From the NCBI RefSeq assembly GCF_002355515.1, contig NZ_AP014809.1, forward strand, positions 4,178,501 to 4,242,500: DNA of 64,000 nucleotides, written 5' to 3'. The position numbers were made by a program, and so were the translations under genes. Positions within the stretch are counted from its first letter, which is position 1. The number at the start of each line of letters is the position of its first letter. The stretch is from Methylorubrum populi (GTDB taxonomy: Bacteria; Pseudomonadota; Alphaproteobacteria; Rhizobiales; Beijerinckiaceae). This document shows, one piece after another, positions 47,098-56,463 of the stretch. Under the pieces are notes generated by a model. The model was not told the DNA's origin and did no database searches. It saw only the letters and a program-made list of their open reading frames with translations.

Positions 47098-49266
47098 ATG
47101 CCCGACCCCGCCGCCAGCGTCTCGACCGTGATGGACCGCCCCGCGCCGCTGGACGAGCGGGCCGAGGCGAGCCTCGATCGGGCCGCCATGCCGAAGCGGG
47201 CGCCGCTGGCGATGCCGGTGCAGGACCTGCGCACCCGGCTGGCGACGCGCCGCGCCGGCGGCGGCGGGCCGCTGCTGGCGCGGCTGTTCGTGTTCGGCGG
47301 GGCCGCCGCGCTGACCGCCTACGGCGGGTGGCAGATGTACGAGGTGATCTCGGTCTCCGGCGGCGCCACGTGGCTCCAGTACGTGCTGCTGGTGCTGTTC
47401 GTCCTGAACTTCTCCTGGATCGCCCTGGCCTTCACCGCCGCGCTTCTCGGCTTCGCCGTGCTGCTGCGGCGCGACCGTCCGACAGCGCTTCCCGCAGGTC
47501 TTGCCACCCGCACCGCCATCGTCATGCCGGTCTACAACGAGGGCAGCGCCCGGGTCTTCGGCGGGCTCCAGGCGATGTACGAGGCCGTCGAGGCCACCGG
47601 CCTCGGGCGCCATTTCGATTGGTTCGTCCTGTCCGACTCGACCCAGGCCGATGCCTGGATCGCCGAGGAGCGCGCCTTCCTGGCCCTGCGCGAGGAACTC
47701 GGCCCCGAGGCCCGGCTCTACTACCGCCACCGGGAAAAGAACCATCACCGCAAGGCCGGCAACATCGCCGACTTCGTCACCGGCTGGGGCGGGGCCTACG
47801 ACCACATGCTGGTGCTCGACGCCGACAGCCTGCTCACCGGCGCGTGCATCGTGCGGCTCGCCGCCGCGATGGAGGCGGATCCTCAGGCCGGCATCATCCA
47901 GAGCCTGCCGCTCATCATCAACCGCAACACGCTGTTCGCCCGGCTCCAGCAATTCGCCGCGCGCATCTACGGCCCCGTCATCGCCACCGGCCTCTCGGTC
48001 TGGTCGGGCCGCGACGGCAATTACTGGGGGCACAACGCGATCATCCGGATGCAGGCCTTCGCCGAGGCCGCGGGCCTGCCGGACCTCAAGGGCCGTCCGC
48101 CCTTCGGCGGCCACATCCTCAGCCACGACTTCGTCGAGGCGGCGCTGATCCGCCGCGCCGGCTGGGGCGTGACCATGCTGCCGCAGCTGGAGGGCTCCTA
48201 CGAGGAGAGCCCGCCCTCGCTGATCGACCTCGCCGTGCGCGACCGGCGCTGGGCGCAAGGAAACCTCCAGCACGCCCGCGTCATCGGCGCGGCGGGGCTC
48301 GCGCCCGCCTCGCGCCAGCACTTCGCCACGGGGATCGCCGGCTACGTCGCCTCGCCGCTCTGGCTTGCGCAACTCGTGATCGGCATCGTCATCGTGCTGC
48401 AGACCGCTTGGGTGCGCCCGGAATATTTTTCGGCCGAGTTCGGCCTCTACCCGGTCTGGCCGCGCTTCGACCCGGTGCGCGCGCTCCAGCTCTTCGCCCT
48501 GACCATGGGCATTCTGCTCGCCCCGAAAGTTCTCGGCCTCATCCTCGCGCTGCTCGATGCCGAGACGCGGCGGGCGAGCGGCGGGGCCGGGCGGCTGATC
48601 CTGTCCTTCCTGATCGAGATCCTGCTCTCGGCGCTGATCGCCCCGATCGCGATGCTGATCCAGTCGGGCTCGGTGTTCCAGATCCTGGCCGGGCGCGACA
48701 CCGGCTGGAACCCGCAGCGCCGCGACGACGGCTCGATCCCGGTCTCGGACATCGTGCGCCGCCACCGCTGGCACACCGGCCTCGGTGTGGTCACGGGCAT
48801 CGCGGCGTTTGCCATCGCCACCTCCCTGTTCCTGTGGATGTCGCCGACGATCCTCGGCCTCGTCCTGGCGATCCCGCTCTCCTGGGCGAGCGGCCAGCTG
48901 GCGCTCGGCCTCGCCCTGAAGCACCGCGGCCTGCTGGTCACCCCCGAGGAGCAGGCACCGCCGGCCATCGCGCAGCGCGCGGGCGAACTCGCCCGCCGCA
49001 ACGCGGCGCGCGGCTTCGACGATGCCGACGCGCTCGCCGCCCTCCACGCCGATGCCGCCCTAGCCCACGCCCACGCGGCGATGCTGCCCGAGGGCAGGTC
49101 CCGTCCGCGCGGACAGATCGACGCCGACCACACGCTCGCCCGCGCCAAGATCGTGGAGGCGGAGACCCTGGCGGAGGCGCAGACCTGGCTCACCCCGAAG
49201 GAGCGCTTCGCCCTGCTCCACGACCGCGCGACCCTCGATCAGCTCTCGCGCCTGCGGCCCGCCTGA
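47098..49266 (+). CDS. opgH: Glucan biosynthesis glucosyltransferase OpgH/MdoH
   Basis: This 722-residue inner-membrane GT2 enzyme makes the β-linked glucan backbone from UDP-glucose. Two N-terminal helices precede the catalytic domain, which has AIVMPVYNEGSARVFGG, LVLDADSLLTGA, SHDFVEAALIRRAGWG and the RRWAQGN motif (QxxRW-like). About six C-terminal helices follow. ATG 47098 has GGAG 7 bp upstream; a GTG at 47044 in the same frame overlaps opgG and is less likely. The cyclic- or linear-glucan product cannot be told from sequence. Confidence 0.93.
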   Translation: MPDPAASVSTVMDRPAPLDERAEASLDRAAMPKRAPLAMPVQDLRTRLATRRAGGGGPLLARLFVFGGAAALTAYGGWQMYEVISVSGGATWLQYVLLVLFVLNFSWIALAFTAALLGFAVLLRRDRPTALPAGLATRTAIVMPVYNEGSARVFGGLQAMYEAVEATGLGRHFDWFVLSDSTQADAWIAEERAFLALREELGPEARLYYRHREKNHHRKAGNIADFVTGWGGAYDHMLVLDADSLLTGACIVRLAAAMEADPQAGIIQSLPLIINRNTLFARLQQFAARIYGPVIATGLSVWSGRDGNYWGHNAIIRMQAFAEAAGLPDLKGRPPFGGHILSHDFVEAALIRRAGWGVTMLPQLEGSYEESPPSLIDLAVRDRRWAQGNLQHARVIGAAGLAPASRQHFATGIAGYVASPLWLAQLVIGIVIVLQTAWVRPEYFSAEFGLYPVWPRFDPVRALQLFALTMGILLAPKVLGLILALLDAETRRASGGAGRLILSFLIEILLSALIAPIAMLIQSGSVFQILAGRDTGWNPQRRDDGSIPVSDIVRRHRWHTGLGVVTGIAAFAIATSLFLWMSPTILGLVLAIPLSWASGQLALGLALKHRGLLVTPEEQAPPAIAQRAGELARRNAARGFDDADALAALHADAALAHAHAAMLPEGRSRPRGQIDADHTLARAKIVEAETLAEAQTWLTPKERFALLHDRATLDQLSRLRPA

Positions 49267-49276
49267 TCCTCGCGCC

Positions 49277-49295
49277 CCGGCCCATCCCGGGCCGG
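49277..49295 (+). terminator. Weak hairpin after opgH
   Basis: CCGGCCC (49277-49283) pairs with GGGCCGG (49289-49295) with a 5-nt loop, 11 bp after the opgH stop. There is no T-run, so termination is uncertain. Confidence 0.3.
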
Positions 49296-49406
49296 TTCGA
49301 GCATGACGCCCCGATCCGCACATCGCACGTTGACGCTGATCCCCGCGCGGCCATAGACAGATTTCTGTCTCGGAACCGGGTGCGATCGCCCGACTCCGGA
49401 CGCCAG

Positions 49407-49496
49407 GGAAGGGTGGCCGAGTGGTTTAAGGCAGCGGTCTTGAAAACCGCCGTGGGGGCAACTCCACCGTGGGTTCGAATCCCACCCCTTCCGCCA
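49407..49496 (+). tRNA. tRNA-Ser (anticodon UGA)
   Basis: The 90-nt sequence folds as a class II tRNA: acceptor GGAAGGG/CCCTTCC, anticodon stem GCGGT-CTTGAAA-ACCGC with anticodon TGA, a long variable arm, TΨC arm GTGGG-TTCGAAT-CCCAC, discriminator G and encoded CCA. It reads UCN serine codons. It marks the left border of the AT-richer, IS-rich region. Confidence 0.97.
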
Positions 49497-49833
49497 ATTG
49501 AGCCATTCAAGTAATTGTAGTCGTTATTATTTTCTTCTTGATTCAGGTCGCAATCCCTTAAATCAGCCCACATTTTTTGGCTACTTGCACTGAACTCTAC
49601 CGAACCTCCTCGGACATTCGCTGCGCTACTCGCCTCAATGCTGTCCGCCACGGCTCCCAGGTACCCCTTGTACGATGAGATGCATGATCCCGAGCACGAC
49701 CCAGTCTCCGCCGCTCACACAGTGTCAGGTTTGTACGAGTGATACCAAGCCTCGTTGAGCGGGACTCACGCGGGGTAGCGGTGCGGAAAGGGGTGTGATT
49801 CTGTCGTCGAGGTTTGAGCTTGAGGAGGATGGG
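49497..49833. other. Low-GC junction between tRNA-Ser and the IS region
   Basis: These 337 bp begin with AT-rich sequence just after the tRNA. I see no intact gene; the frames on the reverse strand do not resemble a known integrase. A truncated IS630 start follows. Confidence 0.4.
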
Positions 49834-49871
49834 ATGGCTGCTCCTGTGCCGTTGCGGCCGGACTTCGATGC
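49834..49871 (+). pseudogene. IS630-family transposase, N-terminal stub
   Basis: An ATG with ribosome site GAGGAGG opens MAAPVPLRPDFDA, matching the usual IS630 start (M-x-x-P-x-P-L-R-x-D-F). It is cut off by the left end of the 1,227-bp IS copy at 49872. Confidence 0.6.
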
Positions 49872-49950
49872 TGACGTCCCCCCATCGCTTTGGTCCGGCG
49901 TGAGTGCGAGTTTTCCGGTTTCGTGAGCCCCTGAGGGGAGGAGCAGAGCC

Positions 49951-50217
49951 GTGAAGAAGAGCAGGTTCACCGAAGAGCAGATCGCCTTTGCACTGAAGCA
50001 GGCCGAGACCGGGACACCGGTCGCGGAGGTGATGCGCCGGATGGGCATCTCCGAGCAGACATTCTACCGCTGGAAGAAGCTCTACGGCGGCTTGGGCACG
50101 GGCGAGTTGCGGCGGCTGAAGCAGCTCGAAGACGAGAACCGCAAGCTCAAGCAACTCGTGGCCGATCTGAGCCTCGACAAGCACATCCTGCAGGACGTGC
50201 TCGCAAAAAAGCTCTGA
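49951..50217 (+). CDS. IS407-type transposase OrfA
   Basis: This 88-residue protein (MKKSRFTEEQIAFALKQAET...) has a helix-turn-helix for end recognition (about 22-45, VAEVMRRMGISEQTFYRWKK) followed by a leucine-zipper helix (LKQLEDENRKLKQLVADL). Its 3' end contains AAAAAAG at 50205-50211, where a -1 slip fuses it to OrfB; without the slip it stops at TGA 50217. Confidence 0.93.
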   Translation: MKKSRFTEEQIAFALKQAETGTPVAEVMRRMGISEQTFYRWKKLYGGLGTGELRRLKQLEDENRKLKQLVADLSLDKHILQDVLAKKL

Positions 50218-50240
50218 CGCCTGCTCGGCGACGCGAGCTC

Positions 50241-51050
50241 GTGCACCAGGTTCAGGAGGCGCACGGGGTGAGTGAGCGGCGCGGCTGCGCCGCGCTCGGC
50301 GTCGGCCGGTCGGGCGTCCGCTACCGCTCGACCAAGCCCGATCAGGCACCGCTGCGGATGCGCATCTGCGATCTGGCCAAGAGCCGGGTGCGCTATGGGT
50401 ACTTCCGGATCTACATACTGCTGCGCCGGGAGGGTTGGCGGGTGAACCATAAGCGGGTTCACCGTCTCTACCGGGACGAGGGGCTGAGCCTGCGGCTCAA
50501 GCGGCCGCGCCGGAACGTCAGCGCGGCACACCGTGAGCGTCAGCCTGCTGCGCTCCGGCCGAACGAACGCTGGTCGATGGACTTCGTCTCCGACGCGCTG
50601 TTCGACGGCCGCCGGCTGCGGGCCCTGACGGTCGTCGATGCGTTCACGCGCGAGGCTCTGGCGATCGAGGTCGACGAGGGCATCAAAGGCGAGCAGGTCG
50701 TGGCTGTCGTCGGCCGCTTGGCGCTGCTGCGCGGAGCACCGCGCGCGATTCAGGTCGATAACGGGCCTGAGTTCGTCTCGAAAGCACTCGACCGCTGGGC
50801 CTACGAGAATGGTGTCACGTTGGACTTCTCACGGCCCGGCAAGCCGACCGACAACGCGCTGGTCGAGTCGTTCAACGGCCGGCTGCGCGACGAGTGCTTG
50901 AACGCGAACTGGTTCTTGTCGTTGGCCGACGCGAGGAGCAAGATCGAGACGTGGCGGCGGCACTACAATGAGAGCCGTCCTCACACCGCCCTGGGGTGGC
51001 GAACGCCCCAGGAATTCGCCCTGGCGGCGGCCCTGCAGGCCGCCGAATGA
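50241..51050 (+). CDS. IS407-type transposase OrfB (DDE integrase core)
   Basis: The listed 269 residues begin at GTG 50241, but the frame is open back to the slip site at 50205, so the natural product is an OrfAB fusion. The HTH_21 region is followed by the rve integrase core, with catalytic Asp in WSMDFVSDALF, Asp in IQVDNGPEF and Glu in NALVESFNGRLRDE. All three are present, so the copy looks active. Confidence 0.93.
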   Translation: MHQVQEAHGVSERRGCAALGVGRSGVRYRSTKPDQAPLRMRICDLAKSRVRYGYFRIYILLRREGWRVNHKRVHRLYRDEGLSLRLKRPRRNVSAAHRERQPAALRPNERWSMDFVSDALFDGRRLRALTVVDAFTREALAIEVDEGIKGEQVVAVVGRLALLRGAPRAIQVDNGPEFVSKALDRWAYENGVTLDFSRPGKPTDNALVESFNGRLRDECLNANWFLSLADARSKIETWRRHYNESRPHTALGWRTPQEFALAAALQAAE

Positions 51051-51267
51051 GATCCGGAAGCTCACCTTTCGGCCGGACCAAAATCCGGGGGACCGTCACA
51101 CAGCCCGAGAACTTGCATAGGCTGTGGACCACAAACCGGAGCAACTCTACCTGCTCGAAAGCCATACCTCAGGGCGGACCACTTCGATGGGGGGATCATA
51201 CTGAGCGTGCGTGGCGGAGTATCCTTGCCGTGGGGGATCTGATTCGATAAGGCGAACCAGGAGAGCC

Positions 51268-51420
51268 ATGTCTGCTGCCGTGCCGCTGCGCAACGACTTC
51301 CACGCCAGTGTTCTGAGGCGTTTCACCCGAAGCAGCTGGGATGTGGGCCGGAGCCGCTGATTGCTTGCGCTAGCTGCGATCTACGACGACGCACGGCGGC
51401 GGCTCGGATCGGATCGGAGC
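51268..51420 (+). pseudogene. IS630-family transposase, N-terminal remnant with in-frame stop
   Basis: ATG 51268 opens MSAAVPLRNDFHASVLRRFT and runs into RSR-stop-LLALAAIYDDARR. The stop TGA sits where IS630 proteins have Arg (CGA). Similarity is lost after about 51400. It is a second, independent IS630 start piece, not the other half of the stub at 49834. Confidence 0.6.
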
Positions 51421-51656
51421 TATATTCGTATTAGGGATAGGATTTGTGGCAGCAACCTTCAAAAATGAGTGTCGCCGTACACGACACTACGAACATCTAT
51501 TATACCAGTTATAGATCGCAATGCTAGAGAAATGTATCAAGCAGACGCGCATTTGACCCGCCCACTTGAGCTCATCGATATAGCTAAGACGAATGACCGA
51601 CGATCCGAAGCCAGACCTACTATAGCATATATCTAAGACAGAAAAAGGAACGTCAG

Positions 51657-52967
51657 ATGCGCGTAGTTATGTTGGGAGCCGGATACGTCGGCCTAGTTTC
51701 CGGTGCTTGCTTCGCTGATTTTGGTCATACAGTTGTATGTGTCGATTCCGCCGCCAAGAAAATTGAGGATTTACAGGAGGGGCGCATACCAATATATGAG
51801 CCAGGGCTTGATGCATTAGTAGCTGAAAATGTCCGCCAGAACCGTCTTTCATTTACCACAAATTTAGCAGAAGCAATTAAAACTGCAGATGCCATCTTTA
51901 TAGCGGTCGGGACACCATCTCGGCGCGGCGATGGCTTCGCTGATCTATCTTATGTATACCAAGCCGCTAGAGACATCGCCCAAAATGCAACGGGGCCTAT
52001 TGTAGTCGTTACTAAGTCAACTGTGCCAGTAGGTACGGGGGATGAGGTCGAGCGAATCGTAAAAGAGCTGCGACCTGACATCGAAATTACCGTTGCATCA
52101 AATCCAGAATTTCTGCGCGAAGGAGCGGCGATCATAGACTTTAAGCGCCCTGATCGCATAGTCGTTGGAGCCAATGACCCACGTGCCGCAGCAGTCATCG
52201 GCGAAATTTATCGGCCCTTGTACCTCAATCAAGCGCCAATAATTGTCACTTCACGGAGAACTGCGGAGTTAACTAAGTACGCTGCAAATGCGTTTCTTGC
52301 AACCAAAATTACTTTCATCAATGAAATTGCAGATCTTTGTGAGCGTGTAGGAGCCGATGTCCAGGAAGTTGCTCGCGGTATTGGGCTCGACAATCGAATT
52401 GGACGAAAGTTCCTTCACGCGGGTCCTGGCTATGGGGGCTCGTGCTTTCCGAAAGATACACTAGCATTAGTGAAGACGGCTCAAGATTGTGGTACGCCCG
52501 TGCGGATCGTCGAGGCAGTAGTTGCTGTGAACGATCAGCGGAAGAGGGCGATGGCACGCAAGGTAATCCAAGCTTGCAGAGGAAGCGTTCGGGGCAAACG
52601 CATAGCAGTATTGGGCCTGACCTTCAAACCTGACACTGACGATATGCGAGATGCGCCATCGTTGTCAATTATTGCTGGGTTGCAAGACGCTGGTGCATCG
52701 ATAATTGCATACGATCCGGAAGGGATTAGGCAAGCAAAGGCGCTTCTGAGTGATGTGATTTATGCCGACGATGCCTACAGTTGCGCGCAAGAAGCCGATG
52801 CAATAGTTATCATCACTGAATGGAATGCTTTCCGAGCTCTAGATCTAAATAGACTGCGAGAAGTAATGCGAGATCCGATTCTTGTCGATCTGCGTAATGT
52901 CTATCCGCGCACAGAAGCCGAGAAAAATGGATTTAAATATACCGGGGTAGGAATAGGTATGCGATGA
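51657..52967 (+). CDS. ugd: UDP-glucose 6-dehydrogenase
   Basis: This 436-residue enzyme oxidises UDP-glucose to UDP-glucuronate with two NAD+. The Rossmann motif is MLGAGYVGLVSGACFADFGH. The catalytic Cys is in GPGYGGSCFPKDTLAL near residue 262. The central helix has TKYAANAFLATKITFINEIA, and the C-terminal UDP-binding domain has LGLTFKPDTDDMRDAPSL. AAGGAA precedes the ATG. It is AT-richer than the core genes, suggesting horizontal origin. UXS follows 53 bp later and uses its product. Confidence 0.95.
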   Translation: MRVVMLGAGYVGLVSGACFADFGHTVVCVDSAAKKIEDLQEGRIPIYEPGLDALVAENVRQNRLSFTTNLAEAIKTADAIFIAVGTPSRRGDGFADLSYVYQAARDIAQNATGPIVVVTKSTVPVGTGDEVERIVKELRPDIEITVASNPEFLREGAAIIDFKRPDRIVVGANDPRAAAVIGEIYRPLYLNQAPIIVTSRRTAELTKYAANAFLATKITFINEIADLCERVGADVQEVARGIGLDNRIGRKFLHAGPGYGGSCFPKDTLALVKTAQDCGTPVRIVEAVVAVNDQRKRAMARKVIQACRGSVRGKRIAVLGLTFKPDTDDMRDAPSLSIIAGLQDAGASIIAYDPEGIRQAKALLSDVIYADDAYSCAQEADAIVIITEWNAFRALDLNRLREVMRDPILVDLRNVYPRTEAEKNGFKYTGVGIGMR

Positions 52968-53020
52968 TCTCAACAAACATATGATCCCACGCCCGAAAAC
53001 TCAGATGTACGGAGCATACT

Positions 53021-53974
53021 ATGCGCTACGGGACGACAAAAAAAATCCTTGTTACAGGAGGTGCTGGTTTTCTCGGCTCACATCTATGTGAGCGTCTGCT
53101 AGCTCAAGGACACGAAATATTATGCGTAGATAATTTCTTTACTGGAACAAGACGCAATATCGCGCACTTACTCGGAAATTCAAATTTTGAGATGATGAGA
53201 CATGACATAAGTTTTCCGCTCTATGTTGAAGTTGACGAAATATATAATTTAGCTTGTCCTGCGTCGCCTGTTCACTACCAATTCGATCCGGTACAAACGA
53301 CAAAAACGAGTGTTATTGGCGCCATCAATATGCTGGGCCTGGCTAAACGCGTCAAAGCAAAGATTTTGCAGGCGTCTACATCGGAAGTTTATGGCGATCC
53401 AGAGGTACACCCGCAGCCCGAAGAATACTGGGGGCGGGTCAACCCAATTGGTTACCGATCATGCTACGACGAGGGTAAACGTTGCGCTGAAACGTTGTTT
53501 TTCGATTACAGGCGCCAACACAACGTTGAAATCAAAGTTGTGCGCATTTTCAATACTTATGGCCCTAGAATGCATCCGAACGATGGTCGAGTTGTTTCAA
53601 ATTTAGTATTGCAAGCCTTGCGTGATAAAGATATCACACTATATGGAGACGGTTCGCAGACCCGGTCGTTTTGTTACGTCGATGATTTGGTAGATGGATT
53701 CATGAAAATGATGGAAACGGGGGCAGATGTAACCGGCCCGATAAATATTGGCAATCCGGGAGAGTTTACTATTCGACAGCTGGCCGACACTGTTATCGAA
53801 CTCACCAATTCTCGTTCAAAAATTGTTTATCGTCCGCTCCCTCCTGACGATCCCCGGCAGCGCCGCCCTGATATATCGAAAGCACAGGCAATTTTGAATT
53901 GGAACCCAACAATCGAATTGCAAGAAGGACTCAAACGCACAATAGAATATTTTGAGAAATATGTGCGCCTGTGA
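53021..53974 (+). CDS. uxs: UDP-glucuronate decarboxylase (UDP-xylose synthase)
   Basis: This 317-residue extended SDR enzyme converts UDP-glucuronate to UDP-xylose. It has the NAD loop [17 protein letters not shown], the family marker [19 protein letters not shown], the catalytic Tyr-Lys in [13 protein letters not shown] (near 153-157), and [20 protein letters not shown]. The downstream [14 protein letters not shown] and [11 protein letters not shown] segments are typical of UXS. Codon use is AT-rich like ugd, and the two probably form one unit. Confidence 0.93.
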   Translation: MRYGTTKKILVTGGAGFLGSHLCERLLAQGHEILCVDNFFTGTRRNIAHLLGNSNFEMMRHDISFPLYVEVDEIYNLACPASPVHYQFDPVQTTKTSVIGAINMLGLAKRVKAKILQASTSEVYGDPEVHPQPEEYWGRVNPIGYRSCYDEGKRCAETLFFDYRRQHNVEIKVVRIFNTYGPRMHPNDGRVVSNLVLQALRDKDITLYGDGSQTRSFCYVDDLVDGFMKMMETGADVTGPINIGNPGEFTIRQLADTVIELTNSRSKIVYRPLPPDDPRQRRPDISKAQAILNWNPTIELQEGLKRTIEYFEKYVRL

Positions 53975-54299
53975 AATATCATAGATTTATTCCAATTCAG
54001 CTTAGACCTGAGTGGTTCAATGGTGATGTGATTATGGCGTCATGCCTCAAGTCATGACAAATAAAAAACGCGAAATGACTGTGTCTGCTACTTATACACA
54101 CGAACAATTGAGATGGGGATACTAATCGATGCAGGAATAAGTTGTAGATGTGATGCAGTTCTCAATTTATCGAATCGGGAAAATTCCCGCGGATGCGGTG
54201 TGGGTTTAGCCTGTGCGTCCTCTTGCGGAGGCGCACATCGCCGAACATCAGTGCGAGCCTGCGGCGGCCTCGCGAGCGAAAGCGGCCAGCAGGCATTCG
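53975..54299. other. AT-rich non-coding gap
   Basis: Between uxs and transposase debris I see no gene; short frames here have no ribosome site or recognisable sequence. Confidence 0.4.
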
Positions 54300-54482
54300 A
54301 ATTGTGATCCGGCTATGCTTATAGGGGATCGTCCGGGTGGCCGCGGTTGGGATGGTGGCGATCGCCTTGCGGCTCTTCAGCCAATCCCTCGGGCTCTGTA
54401 CGTCGCAGGCCTTGTCGGCAATCAGGTGCTCGGGTAGCACTACGGCCCGCAGCATAGGCAGCGCCATGCTGATGTCGGCCAC
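54300..54482 (-). pseudogene. IS5-family transposase fragment
   Basis: The reverse frame reads HLIADKACDVQSPRDWLKSR and KAIATIPTAATRTIPY, matching the IS5-type segment H-L-I-A-D-K-x-Y-D...W-L...IP-x-x-x-x-R. Both ends are missing and the Tyr of GYD is replaced. Confidence 0.55.
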
Positions 54483-54505
54483 GTTGCCCGGCGTCAGGGT
54501 GACCG

Positions 54506-54775
54506 CTACCGGTTAGCCACGACCATCGGCCAAGCAATAAGTAGATTTTGCTCGTAAATCCGCCGCACGAGCGGCCGACGGCTTGGATCCACTACGCTTG
54601 ATTTCAGCCTGAGATAGGTCACGAGCCAATCCGGGCCGGCGAACCGCGCCACGATTCCTACGGCAGCGATCAGCCCGACCGCAACCACCAGGTCGATGTC
54701 CGGAACCGTCATCAGACACGTGACGTTCGCGCTGGCGCGGGTCTGGCGTGCCAGTCGACGCTCGGCGACCTTCAA
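54506..54775 (-). pseudogene. IS110-family transposase, C-terminal-domain fragment
   Basis: MTVPDIDLVVAVGLIAAVGI followed by VARFAGPDWLVTYL matches the C-terminal (transposase_20) domain of IS110-type enzymes (L-M-x-V-P-G-I-x...A-x-x-L-V-A-x-x-G-D-I-x-R-F). The rest is degraded and both ends are lost. Confidence 0.6.
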
Positions 54776-54933
54776 GCCCTCACTCAGTCAGTCGTACTTG
54801 CGCAGGTGCTAGGCGACGGCATCACTATAATGGTTCGGGCTCGCAGCCCATCGTCTACGGGTGGGGCTGGCCCGCACTCGCGTGCTCTCGGTGCCCCGTG
54901 TCCCGGACGGGCTAGACATGGTGATGAGCTAAA

Positions 54934-55686
54934 TCAATAGAAGTTGAAATGCGTCGTCATCTTTTCTGGCATGTCGATGACCGATGTACTAACTACACCC
55001 ATTTCTTCGTAAAATTTTTCAAAACCAATCGCCGACAAGTCATACGACATCATTTTTTTTACATGCGATCTGTAGTTCTCTTTTAAATAAGATGACTTCG
55101 GATCTAGATTCGTTATCAGCAGTAGCCCGGTCGGGTAAGCATCAAGGGAAAGTATTTCCAAATCGGGCCGATCTCTTTTCAGAAGTAATGCTGTCCGCCA
55201 GACATCACCTGTCCACCAACCAGATCGAGAATCCTTAATCGCAACGATGCCATCATCTCGCCGTGATGTCATAGGCATCTCTGTTGGCAAACAGTCATGA
55301 ATGGCAATCACTGAATTTCGTGATGAATTCATTTCAGTATTGTAGAAATCTCTGAGCAGAAATTCACAGCGATGCATACCATCTAAAAACGATAATTGAA
55401 TCGGACTCCCAAAGATCGTTCTTATATCAAACTTAGCGAAGAAGTCATCTGATGTCATTTGATACAACATTGTGATAGTTTTTCTGCTGAAAACTTCTGG
55501 ATTTGATATTTGGAAGTTTGGGTCGATCCCAATTGTATTGCAATCAGATAAGGCCAAGGTATCTCCATACTTTGTTCCAATCTCTAGATAATTTGCTGGT
55601 TTCATTACATTATGAATGCGGCGAAGCATTTCGATATAATCCAAGCCCGATAAGTCTTTTTCGATTATTTTTGATGATTCTACCAC
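54934..55686 (-). CDS. Methyltransferase-like protein (class I SAM fold)
   Basis: This 250-residue protein starts at GTG 55686, preceded by AAGGAG at 7 bp spacing; the ATG at 55722 has no ribosome site. It shows YLEIGTKYGDTLALSDCNTI near 32-51, like motif I of class I SAM methyltransferases (Methyltransf_24 type, E/D-x-G). A second Asp lies in LSFLDGMHRCEF and an Asp-Cys in VIAIHDCLPTEM. Such proteins occur in glycan clusters, sometimes acting on sugars. It is AT-rich and lies between the inverted IS copies, convergent with the transposase debris. Function is inferred only from the fold. Confidence 0.6.
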   Translation of the reverse strand: MVESSKIIEKDLSGLDYIEMLRRIHNVMKPANYLEIGTKYGDTLALSDCNTIGIDPNFQISNPEVFSRKTITMLYQMTSDDFFAKFDIRTIFGSPIQLSFLDGMHRCEFLLRDFYNTEMNSSRNSVIAIHDCLPTEMPMTSRRDDGIVAIKDSRSGWWTGDVWRTALLLKRDRPDLEILSLDAYPTGLLLITNLDPKSSYLKENYRSHVKKMMSYDLSAIGFEKFYEEMGVVSTSVIDMPEKMTTHFNFY

Positions 55687-56011
55687 AACTTTACTCCTTC
55701 GAGCGCGTGTTCCGCATACCAAAGCGAAGATGTTTTCAACCTTACATGATAGACCTGCCTTTCACAAACCTGTACAATCCCAAATCTATGATCCGAAGCA
55801 TTCATCAGCGATCAAAATAATAGGCCAAGTTGCTCGATATCAAGAACCCGATCAAATCATCCGTAGCAACTGGGGAGGGGTACTTCCATCGACAATTCAA
55901 GACCAAGGCTTTACTTGATGATAATTACTGAGCCGAAGCAATGACGCCTCTGTCTACGACACTATTATGCTTATTTGTCAACAGCGCCGATGATGCAGCA
56001 CTTTTCGCTCT
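55687..56011. other. AT-rich non-coding gap
   Basis: These 325 bp upstream of the methyltransferase-like gene hold its promoter by position. I see no other gene. Confidence 0.4.
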
Positions 56012-56191
56012 TCATAGTTTATTTGGATCCACATAGCAGGCGGAGCTTAACGCTTGCCGATCACTTCTATCGGCTTTGATGATATAGTTGGGATTAGCTG
56101 TCCAAGCGAAGGGTTTCAGGTCGCCGTAAGCATAGGCGACAAAGTACTTAATGGCGGCGTGGACCTCGCCGAGCAAGCCATTTAACGCAAC
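56012..56191 (-). pseudogene. IS630-family transposase, C-terminal fragment
   Basis: The reverse frame reads AIKYFVAYAYGDLKPFAWTA and PNYIIKADRSDRQALSS. This matches the IS630-type end (A-I-x-x-x-x-x-x-H-N-x-x-P-K-P-F-x-W-T-A-x-P-x-x-I-I). Only the last ~50 codons survive. Confidence 0.55.
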
Positions 56192-56345
56192 CGCCGGCTC
56201 GTGAGCTGGCAAAAGATATTCGCTCGCGTCTGGATACAGCGGTATCCGATCATGCTGCAACAGCCAAGTCGTTTTTGTGTCTGGTGGCCGCGACGTAGTT
56301 TCTGCATCTGGTCGAGGTGAACGCCCGGCAATGCTAGCAACGTGA

Positions 56346-56415
56346 GACCGCCCCGGCTGATCTGACTGAGGCGCCCCGCTGCATCCGCCACCTCATTGCC
56401 GATAAGGGATACGAT
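56346..56415 (+). pseudogene. IS5-family transposase stub cut by IS copy 2
   Basis: The forward frame ends RCIRHLIADKGYD directly at the left end of IS copy 2 (56416). This is the conserved IS5 H-L-I-A-D-K-G-Y-D segment; the rest of the gene is missing. Confidence 0.5.
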
Positions 56416-56463
56416 TGACGGTCCCCCGGATTTTGGTCCGGCCGAAAGGTGAGCTTCCGGATC

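Larger units (their letters stand above)
49872..51098 (+). mobile_element. IS3-family (IS407-like) insertion sequence, copy 1
   Basis: This complete 1,227-bp element has imperfect terminal inverted repeats. The left end reads TGACGTCCCCCCATCGCTTT and the right end (reverse strand) TGACGGTCCCCCGGATTTTG; both continue into TTGGTCCGG. It carries orfA and orfB with an A6G frameshift site. An inverted copy of identical length lies at 56416-57642. The flanks (ATGC left, CACA right) show no target duplication, so the original insertion context has been rearranged. Confidence 0.93.

Noticed and set aside
49420..49500. Reverse-strand frame containing GGIRTHGGVAPTAVFKTAAL
   Set aside because: This is the antisense translation of tRNA-Ser, a well-known false protein in annotations.
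49497..49651. Possible integrase remnant next to tRNA-Ser
   Set aside because: The frames here show none of the tyrosine recombinase R-H-R-Y motifs.
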